A stretch of 64,000 nt of DNA from Pseudocercospora fijiensis CIRAD86 (taxonomy: Eukaryota > Ascomycota > Dothideomycetes > Mycosphaerellales > Mycosphaerellaceae): the NCBI RefSeq assembly GCF_000340215.1, contig NW_006921537.1, positions 434,001 through 498,000 of the forward strand, given 5' to 3'. The notes beneath the pieces are model-generated. The model was not told where the DNA came from. It worked only from the letters and a program-made list of their open reading frames with translations, and searched no databases. Below are positions 44,650 through 55,500 of this stretch, piece after piece (the stretch's first letter is position 1; every line of letters starts with the position of its first letter). The translations under genes were made by a program, and so were the position numbers.

Positions 44650-45799
44650 CACGCTTCCCTTCTAAAGGCCGCGCCCTCGTAGCCTATTAGTTTCGACCTC
44701 TATTGCTACTAACTTAGTAAGTCTAATAGACTACTTAGCTCGCGCTAAATTAAACACTTAACTACCTAATTATATAACTATATCAAACCTTACTTTCTAA
44801 CACAACGTCTAACTCTAACTGCGCTATCCTTATATATAATAAAGTAAAGGGATATAAAGCTATAAGAATTGAGGACTATCGACTAATTATAATACGAGCG
44901 CGTCTTCCCTACTATAATAGGTAGACGTACGAGGTATTATAGTACTGCCTTCGTTCTAAGTAATGTCGTACGAGTTCTTTGCGTCTACTCTAATAGATCT
45001 AGAAATGTCCGCTCCGAGGGTTTGTCCGCTTCCGAGGGTTGTTCTTATTATTACGAGGGCTATTATTTACTATCGTAGTTTTACTAGCCTAAATTAGTTA
45101 GGTTTAGCAGCCTTTAAGTATTACCTAATTATATCTTTTTAAAAAACTCAGTTCTTCTAGTTTCTATAGGTAAAGGCTATTGTAAGTATAGTAGTAGAGG
45201 TTCGCCTCGCTTAAAGGGTCGGAAAGATCGAGGAGTAACCTATTATTCGCAAGATCGACCCCGGCTAGCTTAGCTCTATAGTTTTGCCCTTAGTTAGTCT
45301 ATTAGTCGCTCAATCTTTTAGGCGGCTTAAAGTTTTAATTAAACCTTTAATAGGCTTAAAGCTTTGATTAAAGTTTTAATTAAAGGTGCCTTAAAGTTTT
45401 AACGCAGGTAAGGTTAACAATAGTAGCGACTAGGTAATATTAACAATAGCGGCGCTAGTCGTCTTAGCGCTAACTTCACCTCGCTTCTAATCTTCTTCTT
45501 TAACTAACAGTATACTCCGCAACACCGTTACTAACATAGCCGCGCCGGCCGCGCCGTCTTCGCCGATTGCCTAGGCCTCGAGGCCCCGATAGAATAAGAG
45601 AATAAGAGGGGGACCTACAGGGCGCGTTAGTAAAGAGTTAGAGTCCTTAAAAGAGTATGCGATTAACAGATAGACGCGTCGTAGCGCGCCTAGTATAGTC
45701 TTATTGTCCTAGTTTGCCGGCCTCTAATTAGTTAGCTAATAGCACCCCGGGGGTAGCATTGTTCCTAGGCGATATTATAGGCCCTTAGCCTTCTTCTTG

Positions 45800-45990
45800 T
45801 TCTTTACACTAGTCCAATACTTATCTAACAACTTAGTTATATCCTTAAAGGAACCTTTAGCTTCCTATAAGTCCTATTTAGGTAAATAGCCTTGCTATCT
45901 TAACAGGTACTCCTTCTTGCCTTACCTAGTCCGGTACTGTAAGATACGTTCTATAGACTACAGCTCTTTACCGTCCGCTAGTATGTCTTC
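45800..45990 (-). pseudogene. Chromodomain of the nested gypsy
   Basis: The minus-strand frame reads I-E-R-I-L-Q-Y-R-T-R-stop-G-K-K-E-Y-L-L-R-stop-Q-G-Y, the E-x-I-L...Y-L-V-K-W-x-G-Y pattern of the chromodomains that end chromovirus integrases and direct integration to heterochromatin. Trp codons are now TAG. Confidence 0.8.
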
Positions 45991-46299
45991 GTGTTCTGCA
46001 GGGGCTTTATCCCCTTCGCGTAGGTAGTACGGCTTAAGGAGGGATATATAGAAGGTATCGTAGATAGTATAATAAGGTAGAAGCTACAACTGATAGGCCT
46101 AGCTACTACCCTTCGGTTCTCGGATGCGAAATGGGCTAATGTATCTTAGTGCGAGCTTGGGCCTTGTTTTACTATTAGGTAATAGGTGTTTGCGGATGCG
46201 GAGGTTCTTAGTACTTAGTATAACTATATCGCCTTGTTTAAAGGTTATTAGCGTATAGTGCTTGTCGTAGTAGGTCTTTTAGTACTCTTAAGCCTTTAT

Positions 46300-47300
46300 C
46301 AACTTCTCGGCTATCTTAGTATAGATTTCTCGCATCTTCTAAACCCTCTTAATAGCCGCTAGTGTTTCGGGTACTTGACGCGCTTCCCTTTCCTTGCGCT
46401 CGGCCTCGAGCGAGGTAAATAGATCTTATAGTAAGGCGGCGTTCTAGCCTATTATAGCTATGTATAGTAAAACCTTAGTAGATAAGTGTACACTATTATT
46501 ATATACGAATTCTATAGGCTGTAGGAGGTTGACCTAGTCGTTAGGGTTCTCGTTAATATAACTACGTAGGTACTGCTACAGGGTAGCATTCTGCCTCTCT
46601 GTTTAACCGTTAGTCTATAGATAGAAGGCTGTTAATAGCCGATGCTTTAGTCTTAGCTATAGGCATATCTCGCTCTAATAATAGGATGTAAATGTCGTAC
46701 CCCGGTTAGAGACTATCCCCTTAGGGGTCCCCTAATAGGTACAGAAGATGTTGCTCTATAGAGCCTCTACTATATTAATAGCAGTCCAATCCTTCCGTGC
46801 TAGGATGTATCGAGCGCCTTTAGTAAACCGATCTACTATAACAAGGATAGCATCGAAGATGTCCTTACTGCCCCTGCGTTTAGTAGATAGAAGGCCTATA
46901 ATAAAGTCTATTATAAGCTCTACAAATGGCTTCTTTAGAATAGGGAGTAAAGACAACTCGCTAAATAGTAAGTGCTTTAGTGCTTTAACTCGTTAATATA
47001 CGGCATACGTGTTTACGTAGTCCTTTATATCCCGCTTACTATTTAGCTAGTAGTATATGCGCGATAGTAGCTCGTGCGACCTCTCTGTACTATAGTGACC
47101 GGCAAGCTTACTATTATAGTGTCGCTTGAGAAGCTCTTATCGGATCGAATGTTTAGCGGGGATATAGTATCTGCCCTTAAACCTTAAGTAACCTTTGTCG
47201 TCGATCGACTAATTACTCTTACTAGATCGAGTCTTTCGCCTACTTACAAGCTTGTCTATACGTTTAGTAGCAAAGGCGTCCCTCCGCTAAGCCCGTAACA
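46300..47300 (-). pseudogene. Integrase of the nested gypsy
   Basis: Minus-strand blocks: H-Y-N-S-K-L-A-G-H-Y then a Cys region (HHCC finger), D-F-I-I-G-L near 46900 (first Asp), S-N-R-G-T-T-F near 46700 (SDRGTxF) and T-E-R-Q-N-A-T-L-stop-Q-Y-L-R near 46590. The stop is TAG at the position where relatives have the catalytic Glu. TAG cannot arise from GAG by a transition, so this site may differ by another kind of change. Confidence 0.85.
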
Positions 47301-47639
47301 GCTTATCTATAAACGATTGACTATCCCTATTTATAAGGTCATTTAATAGCACCCTCGCTATTAAACGAGGTACGTATTATATACATCTAATAGCACTAGC
47401 AGCCGGATCAACTACATTAGTGCTATCGCTGTTACTATATATTGCGATGTCGACTAGGGAGTTATTATAACTTCTCCTATCTATATCCTTAGCTCTTGCC
47501 TTAACACGTACTGTTAATATAGCAAGAGCATTAATATGCTTTAAGCCGTCGCGGAGTCCGGTAAGCCGCTTATCCTACGCTTGCTTATTAACAATACGGG
47601 CTATAGCAATCTTATACTATAGGGTTAGAAACAAAGAAT

Positions 47640-49050
47640 TAATATGTTAGGTCTCGCTATCGTAATTAGGTCGCCTCGATAGGCTATCGGTAGGGTTACT
47701 TACGCCTAGCCGGTGTAATATATTAAAATCAAACCCGGCGAGGTAGACGGCCTATCTAGCCTATCGACCTATGACTCTAGTAACCTTAGTAATGCTACGG
47801 AGGTTGTTATAGTCTATGTAGACCTGTATCGTATATTGGGCCCTATCGAGGTAATGCCTCTAATGCTTAAAGGCCTCGACAATAGCTAAGAGCTCTTGCT
47901 CGTAGGTCTCGTAGCGACGCTTAGCATCGATTATCTTCCTCGAGAAGAAGGCAATCGGGTACTAGTAATTGTTATCAGCCTATTATAACATAATAGCTAA
48001 TACAGCAAACTATAAAGCGTTAGTCTTAATACGGATCTGCTTGCTTAGTACAAAATAGTGTAACAAGGGGACTTTAGTAAAGCGCTACTTTAGACCGTTA
48101 AAAGCGGCTTATGCTCTGTTAGTCTATTTGAACTCTCTAGTCGGGTTAGCCTTGGTTTTGGTAAGCTTAGTCAGTAGCATTACATACCTCGAATAGCCCT
48201 TAATAAATCGGCGATAGAAGTTAGCAAAACCGAGGAACGACTGTAGCTCCTTAATTAACGTAGGAATAGGCTATTTAGTAATGGTTTTAATCCGATTAGG
48301 ATCAGCCTTAACACCCTCGGTTAATACGAGGAAGCTAAGGAAGGACACCTCTTTAGTAGCAAAGGTATATTTAGAGGGTTTGCAGTACAAGCTATAGGCC
48401 CTTAGGCGATCGAGTACCTTACGGACTGCAGCCTAGTATTCCGCAATGTTAGGAGAGTGTATATAAACTAGGATGTTATCTAGGTAAACTATACAAAGGT
48501 AATCTAATAGGCCCGAAAGGGCCCGATTAATATAGGACTAGAATGTTGTAGGGGCATTAGCTAAGCCGAATAGTATAACTAAGTACTCGAAATGCCTATA
48601 ACGAGTGCGAAAGGCTGTCTTCTATTTATCGCCCTTACGAATACGGATGCGGTAATAGGCGTCCTTAATGTCTAATATAGTATAGTAATAGGCACTAGAA
48701 AGGCGATCGAGGGTCTTATTAATAAGAGGAAGTGGACAGCGATCTTTGATAGTAACAGCGTTAAGCCTACGATAATCGATATAGAGGCGTAGGCTACTAT
48801 CCTTCTTTAGTACGAAGAGGATAGGTATACTAGTAGGGCTGTTACTATATCGAATGCGACTATTAGCTAGGTTTTCCTCTAGGTACTTACGTAGCATAGT
48901 AAGCTCTCGTTTACTAAGGTTGTAGAGGGGACTAAAAGGAACCTCTTTACCCTCTATAATGTTAATCTTATAATCCGTCTCTTTGAATATAGGCAATGTC
49001 GATGCTAAGTAGTGTTTGAACATATTAATATAGGTCTCTCGGATAGGCTC
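47640..49050 (-). pseudogene. Reverse transcriptase and RNase H of the nested gypsy
   Basis: The open part 48622-49023 contains [20 protein letters not shown] and [12 protein letters not shown]. Further along is I-V-Y-L-D-N-I-L-V near 48480 (YLDD with Asp changed to Asn). RNase H follows to about 47640, ending with the G-F-D-F-N-I..L-S-R-R-P-N type block. Confidence 0.88.
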
Positions 49051-49425
49051 TAGTATGCGAGTAAGCTAATTAGGATCATTAGGGGGTATAGGTTTATCGT
49101 TATTACTACCGAGTAGGTCGGCCGTCGGATCGGCTAGGGTTAGGTTGCTAATAAATAGGACCCTAATATTATTAGGGCACTCGCTAACATTAATATATTT
49201 AATGTCCTCTTTCCTAGCGATTCTAAATCGCTATTGTTAACTGCCTAAGTCTATAACTATAGCATAGTACTTAAGAACAGGGTTGCTAATAACAATCTCA
49301 GATAGGAGGCTGTCTATGTCTACCGCGTAGGCAGTAAAGTTTAGTAGGCGCTTATTACCGAGGTCGTCCTTTAGGGCTATATAGATATAGTAGGCCCTAT
49401 AGGTCAAGTGCCGAGCGTTATTAAA

Positions 49426-49640
49426 CTAAGCAAGGGTTGGCAGGTTAGTCCTAGGCAGTTGTCGAAGGTCTAATTGCTTAGCTAGGCGATAGCTAATAAG
49501 GGCGCTAACTGAATTTCCTAGATCTAGTGTAACCTTAGTCTTATAGTTAGTATTAGGCCCGGATATAAGACAGGTACGTGTAATAGCTAGCACAATATCG
49601 ATAGTCTTACGCCGCACGAGGCTAACAGTTAGTACGGCGC
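49426..49640 (-). pseudogene. Aspartic protease of the nested gypsy
   Basis: Open stretch with V-T-L-D-L-G-N-S-V-S-A-L-I-S, the L-x-D-S-G-A/S-x-x-N/S-F-I active-site region with altered Ser, followed by A-K-Q-L. Confidence 0.7.
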
Positions 49641-49689
49641 TTACTCTTTTTTCGAAGGTTAGCCTATAGGGGTAGCGTTAGCTGCTAAG

Positions 49690-51150
49690 AGGTGCTTTCG
49701 GTACTTAGCGGTAGCACGGTCGATTCGGGCCTAGTCCTTAGGTTTGTCGCATTAGCCTAGTAGATAGCTAGTGCTATTACAATTGAAGCACTTCAACCCG
49801 GTTAGTAGACTACCGTAGCTATTGTTGCTGCTATTGTTAGTCGAGCGGTTAGCATTATAGGGATACGAGCCCCTTCTACGGCCCCTATCGCGGCCTCCTC
49901 TGTATAGCCGCCGGCTACGGCCTCTTCTACGATCGTTACTATTCCTATTGTTAGTATTGTTGTCTTAGTAGGAACCTTGGTTTCCTCCGCGGCTACTACG
50001 GTTGCTACGGTTAGTACTAGCTAGTCGGATCCTTAATTCTAGTCGCTATTAGAGCTAAACAGCCCGTTCGGCTGTTTCTACTTCGACTATGAATTGAATG
50101 CGCGTTAGATTAGTCTGTTCGAATACACGGCGACGGTCCAATTTAAGGACTAATTCCTATCGCAATTTAGGGCGTATTTCGGAAATCTAGATAGAGTCGG
50201 TCTTAGCTAGCAAATCGTCTTCGAGGATCTTTAAATAGGCTTCAAATAAGCGAGCCGATTAATTAGTCTTTTATTTAGCTTAAAGGTATTAGTCCTAAGC
50301 GTATTATTGCCTTAGTATAGGGTTTCTAAGGGTGTCTAGTATAATAGTCTTATAGTTTTGCTACTGAACAGCGGTCTGATTAGTAAGGGAGTTAAAGTAG
50401 TCATCCTAGGTACGCTTTAGGTCTCTATTAATATATTGTATAGCATAGACGACTAGCGAATAGTCGTCTAGTAGGGCCCTTAGTGCATTTCGTTAGTTAA
50501 GCTTATAGTTACGAATGTAGTCGTTGTATTGCTTTCGACTAGAGCTATTAAACACGGTACAGTCCTTAAGTTTAGCATCCTTCTTCTAGACTAGGACTAA
50601 TAGTAAGGAAGGCCCTGCTATCGGCTTAGTATTAGTTATTAGGGCCTTCTAAAGGCGGCGAATTTCGAGGAGGTTATCCTTTAGCTATCGTTCTTGACGT
50701 AGGGTAGTAAGCCTGTTTTAGGTAGCTTCTTAGAGTCTCCCTACTAGTTGGGGGCTAAAGGCTAGTTAGCTATATCGACGGTTGACAATATTGTTAAGAA
50801 TGTCGTCGATAGGCAATTCTAGATTATTACCTAGAACTATAGGTTCTTCTTTAATAGGCTCTCCGGCAGGCTCTTTAGCAGGAGGCACTTTAGCAGGCAC
50901 TGTACTACTAGCGTTGTCGTTGCTAGCGCTGCTAGCGGCAGCACGGTTGTTGTTTCGTAATAAACTAGCTATTATAAGGGGCGACACTAATAATGTATTA
51001 TTAGCCCCTAAGATGCGGATATAGCGGAATTAGTAGATATCGGCTTAGTATGCTTAACTTAGTATAATAGGCCGTATAGAAGGCCTTGCTTGATAATTGG
51101 TACGGTTGTTTCGATAGAATAGTACGTATAGGTCCCGTTCTTCGGGCGTA
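49690..51150 (-). pseudogene. gag of the nested gypsy
   Basis: Minus-strand frame carrying C-F-N-C-N-S-T-S-Y-L-L-G-stop-C near 49795-49755, a C-x2-C-x4-H-x4-C knuckle with His changed to Tyr. An Ala/Ser/Pro/Glu-rich open stretch (50766-50987) lies in the N-terminal part. Confidence 0.75.
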
Positions 51151-51244
51151 ATATAGTTAGATTAGTCTTGTTCGTAGCTACACCGCTAAAAGCTTGAAAT
51201 AAGGACTATCTAGCTACTGCCCTTAAAGGGTGGATCGAATACTG

Positions 51245-51440
51245 TGTAAGAAGGGTATATTAGTAGGTAGATAGGGTAGTAGTAGGTACGAGTAGTATTC
51301 GATAGGGATCTAGAAGGAGAGGGAAGAAGGCAGGAGAGTTAGCCTAACGCTAAGCGCCGAGCCCTGCCTAAGGCATCGAGACCCTAGCTTCACTCGGCCT
51401 AGTTACATGCCAATCACGTGTAGCCTCTTTAGCCCTAACA
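51245..51440 (-). repeat. 5' LTR of the nested gypsy
   Basis: 196 bp, plus strand TGTAAGAAGG to AGCCCTAACA. Differences from the left copy that I see are transitions. Right flank ATACT. Confidence 0.92.
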
Positions 51441-51749
51441 ATACTATACGAAGACAATTAGTTAGCTATTACTATTACTTAGTCTACGAGTATTAATAGC
51501 CGTACTAAGTATATAGATACTAGGGTTTATTATATCCGCGAGAAGATTACCGATAGTACTATCGTCGTTACTTAGATTAGTATATACGATTAAATCGCTA
51601 ATAGCTTTACTAAGCTACTAGATAAGCTTAAGTATAGCCGCTTTATTAAGTAGTTAAACTTAGTAGATTGTAAGGCCGCTATTAAAGGCGCCGCTTAGCC
51701 TACTACTAAGTATTAAATAGATAGAAGATATGCTTATTATCTAGTTTAA
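51441..51749 (+). mobile_element. Copia fragment 2, inverted segment between two gypsy LTRs
   Basis: The sequence matches the RNase H to 3' end region of the MFS-gene copia (compare 18855-19170) but reads on the plus strand, opposite to fragments 1 and 3. It begins with ATACT (51441-51445) and ends with TTTAA (51745-51749), the reverse complements of the target copies at 51946 and 44449. It is therefore an inverted piece of one original copia. Confidence 0.9.
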
Positions 51750-51945
51750 TGTTAGGGCTAAAGAGGCTATACGTGATTGGTATGTAACTAGGCCGAGTGA
51801 AGCTAGGGTCTCGATGCCTTAGGCAGGGCTCGGCGCTTAGCGTTAGGCTAACTCTCCTGCCTTCTTCCCTCTCCTTCTAGATCCCTATCGAATACTACTC
51901 GTACCCACCACCACCCTATCTACCTGCTAACATACCCTTCTCACA
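51750..51945 (+). repeat. Solo gypsy LTR in opposite orientation to the full element
   Basis: 196 bp, plus strand TGTTAGGGCT to CTTCTCACA, the reverse complement of the LTRs at 44454 and 51245. Left flank TTTAA, right flank AGTAT (51946-51950). Confidence 0.92.
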
Positions 51946-52279
51946 AGTATAATAGGCTTAACGGTGCCCTTATAACTAATCTCTTCTAACAACCGAGCTA
52001 GAGTAACGGCTTCCTTAGCGCTAGTTGTTAATTGAATATACTTAGCTTCTATAGAAGACAGAGTAACTAGTATCTAGCGACCTAACTTGTATAATAACGG
52101 TCCGCTAGCTAGAGTAAAGTAGAAGCTGCTAGTAGAGCGGCGAGTAACCGGGTTATTAGCCTATAAGGCATCGTAGTAACTAGCGAGATTAAGCTTATTA
52201 TCGCTCTATATGCCTTAGAAGCGCATGCCGCGGCTAAGAGTGCTAACTAGGTACTTAATAAGCTATAGGAGCGCGTAAT
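51946..52279 (-). mobile_element. Copia fragment 3 (RNase H), cut by another gypsy
   Basis: Minus-strand RNase H remnant that continues exactly where the inverted segment stops (compare 19175-19500). It breaks off at 52279, where a different LTR begins. The rest of this copia and its 5' LTR are not in the window. Confidence 0.85.
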
Positions 52280-52413
52280 TGTTATAGTTCGAAACGTGGT
52301 TTTTAAAGTGTATTAATTTATATTATGTCTATCTAGCTACGGAGGAAGTATATACCTATAGTAGGCGGCTAGTAGCAGCCGCTAGGTATCCCTTTCCCTC
52401 TAGCTTCGTAACA
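52280..52413 (-). repeat. 3' LTR of the giant-frame gypsy
   Basis: 134 bp between inverted ends TGTTA..TAACA. On the minus strand GGGGGATTT directly precedes it, a polypurine tract that fixes the orientation. Left flank GTAAT could be one target copy. No partner LTR is in the window, so the boundaries rest on the termini and the break in the copia. Confidence 0.7.
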
Positions 52414-52568
52414 AAATCCCCCGGTCGCGAAATGTCCGCAACTACGTAGACTATATATATAGTAGACTAATAATACTATCGTATTCTCGTACTCGTCTAC
52501 TGCATTTCCGCCTAGGTTTTAATAACTTGCGCGTTACGCGTCGCCTACTCGGCCGTAATCGAGTAACT

Positions 52569-55500
52569 TTAGGTTACTAATTCTAAGCCTTCGGCCGATA
52601 GCCGGCGCTCTAGGAATCTAATAGCCTTCTTCCTATACTAGATATATAGGGCGTTAAAGGCGGTAGCGATAAATGTACCGATACCGGCGCAGTCTTCGTC
52701 TTTTCCTAACTAGATTAATTTAGCGAGCTCGGCTATAATATCCGTAAGGGAGTCGTAGGTAAGTCTAGTAGCCTAGTCTTATAGCAATTCCTATATCGCC
52801 CGAATCGCGGCTTTCTCGGAATTGGCTTTAGTATTAGAGCGTTAGATCGCGTCTATCGCCTATAGTAGACGTAGGATAGACTGTTCTACGTCTTCCTTAA
52901 CCGTACTGTCCGTATTCTAGAAATAGGAGAGTTCTAGTACGTAGTTAATAACGTCGTCCGTATTATTAAGCTTTCCGTTCTATTCTTCTAAATTCTCGTT
53001 GTCCTAGTCGATATTGTCTTTAGCGTAGGCTATAATATCGTCGCGGGTTTCCTTAGGGAGGGCGTTATAGGCTTCGAGGAATTTCTTTGCGATAGATATA
53101 GCGTAGTCGTATAAGACCTTCTCGTCTTCTAATAACTACTCGCGAGACTCCCGGTCCTTAACGTAATTCTATTCCTTCGTTACTTCTGCGACTATATAGG
53201 CGAGGACTCCTACGAATATTTCTAGCTCTTCCGGCTCGCTTCCTAGCTACTATTTCCTAGTAAGCCCGGCTAGGGCGATCTAGACGAATAAACTGCTCTA
53301 GCCTTTGTCGCGGAGGATATTAATAGGAAGTTAGGATTCGGTCTTGTCTATATTAGCGATAGATATAGGGTTAGTAGTTATAGCGGTGCCCTTATTAGCG
53401 GTAGCGGCGCCGGAGGCGCTAGAGGTACTAGCCGTAGGGACGACGACTATAGCGGCGCTAGAATTGCCTTTGCTTTTATCTAAGCTGTCTAGTCCTACTA
53501 AGATTCTTATACTCGCTATCTTGCGGGGGTCGGATTAAGGCATAGTAGGCATCTCCTTAGTAGACACAATATAGCCGCGCCTATTAGAAACGCCTACCTA
53601 GTCGGCGTTGTCTTTAAGTTCCCTACCTAGGAAGCAGATTAGCTACTTAGCCTGCTTATTATGCTTATAGAATCCGATATAAAGGATTTCTCTAGTCTTG
53701 TCGTTAATACGTAGGAGAATAACTGCCTATATCTAGTGCCGTAATACCGCCGCCTTTAGTAGTATAGGAACTGCCGCTATTAGGAAATCGTCTATCGGGG
53801 CTAGGAGATCGGTCTAACCGCCTTCGACTGCTTCCTTAATCCGTTATAGGGAATAGCTAAGTATATATACCGACTAGTCGCCGAAAATCTTTATATCTAC
53901 GGCTCTCTCGGATACGGGAATATCCCGAAGATATTCCTTTTAGAGAAAGCCTTCGTCGTTCTTTAATCCCGCTATAAACGATCGTATCTTCTTAGCTAGC
54001 TCCGTAGTATCGAAGTAGGCGTTAAAATAGTTATAGTTAAACTTCCTCGCTATCTCCGCGATATAGTTTAGATACTATTGCTACTCTTAGTTAGGGAATA
54101 TTGCGATAATTACGTATTCTACCTCTATTATAAGTTCCGTTATACTCGCTACGCGACGAACGAAATCTATTTCCTAGGTTTTAGATAAACGTAGACCGTC
54201 GCCGTAGAGGGTTCGGCCGCTATAAGCCTTACGTAAAACGTCGAATAGGCGTGTAAATCTATAGCGCCCGAATAGAAGCCGGAACGTTAGGTCTATAAAG
54301 AGGCCCCTTAGAGCAATACCGCTATCTCCTAGCGTAGGCGGGTCGCGCGCGTCGATCGGAGGATCCGCGGTACTTGTCTTAGCCTTCCTAGCTAATTTTC
54401 GCTTACTAGAGGCTTTACTAGTACCTAACTGTTCTAGCTAGGTAGACGAAGGGTCCTAGTCGCGCGCGTCGATCGGCGGATCCGCGGTGCTTATCTTAGC
54501 CTTCCTAGCTAATTTCCCCTTACTAGAGGCTTTGCTAGTACCTAACTATTCTAGCTAGGTAGACGGAGGGTCCTACGTAGTAGTCTATATAGCCTCGTCT
54601 TTAGCGGCGGCAATCCGCTTTGCCTTCGCGTACGGAGATTCTATAGTCGTAGTTGCTATCGTAGATTTTAGCTTCTTTAAAGTCGGCGCCTCGCTAGCGG
54701 TAGGTGCTTTGCGCTTCTTAGGCTAAGTTTCCTTAGTAGCCGCTAGTAGTTTGCGCTTAGCCGCTTTTGCTTCTACTTTAGCGGCCTTTACGGCGGCCTC
54801 GCTAGCTTTCTTCTCCTCGCGGTGCTTCTACTCGATTGCGTCTAATTTCTTTAATACTTTAGCTTTAAGCTTCTCCTTTTCCTTTATATATAAAGGGAAG
54901 GATAGTGTCTCTAGCCGTACGCCTCCCTCGGTTGTTACCTCTCGGGATTTTAGCGTATAGTAGGTTGCGGGAATGTCCTAGAAGATAAGGCCCTTAGTAG
55001 CCGGTACGAGACTAAACATTAAGTCTATTAGCAACGCGCGTAGGCCTAGAGGGAACCGTCCTAGCTATAGCTAGAAATTTTAGACTATGCGGCGGAAATC
55101 TTATTCGATGTCGCCCTAGGCTAACTACTATATCTAATTCTTAGCGAGTTCGGCGATTAGCTATATATACGTAGATCGCTATATTAATAGGAGCTTACCC
55201 TTAAGTACGGCGGGCTTCGACTAGTCTAGGGTATTAGGGCACTTCTCGCTAGTTATATCGAAGATAGCCTTAAGGTACTCCGCGATCCTGCTAGGCTCGC
55301 TTTCGGCGTTTAGTAGTAGGCTAATACTATCGGAGAAAAGTCCGATAAAGCAGTTTTTAGCCTCCTTATATATCTTAAGGCAGGTCTAGCCTTCGGTTAT
55401 CTAGTATACTAGGGCGACGTAGGCTAGCGCCGTTTTAGATATCTTCTCCTAATAGAGCTCCTTAAAGAGGTCGGCGCATTTCGCGTTTTAGCTATAGAAT

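Larger units (their letters stand above)
44454..51440 (-). mobile_element. Full-length Ty3/gypsy chromovirus nested in the copia
   Basis: Two 196-bp LTRs (44454-44649 and 51245-51440) flank a minus-strand gag, protease, reverse transcriptase, RNase H, integrase and chromodomain; the integrase after the RT is diagnostic of Ty3/gypsy. A purine-rich tract (AGAAGGGAAG on minus) precedes the left, 3' LTR. The element is RIP-mutated but colinear. The flanks are TTAAA (left) and ATACT (right), which do not match each other but match the flanks of the inverted solo LTR at 51750-51945. Confidence 0.92.

Noticed and set aside
54751..54960. 69-codon plus-strand frame rich in Ala/Ser/Phe
   Set aside because: It is the antisense shadow of the Lys/Ala/Glu-rich coiled-coil-like part of the giant minus-strand frame.
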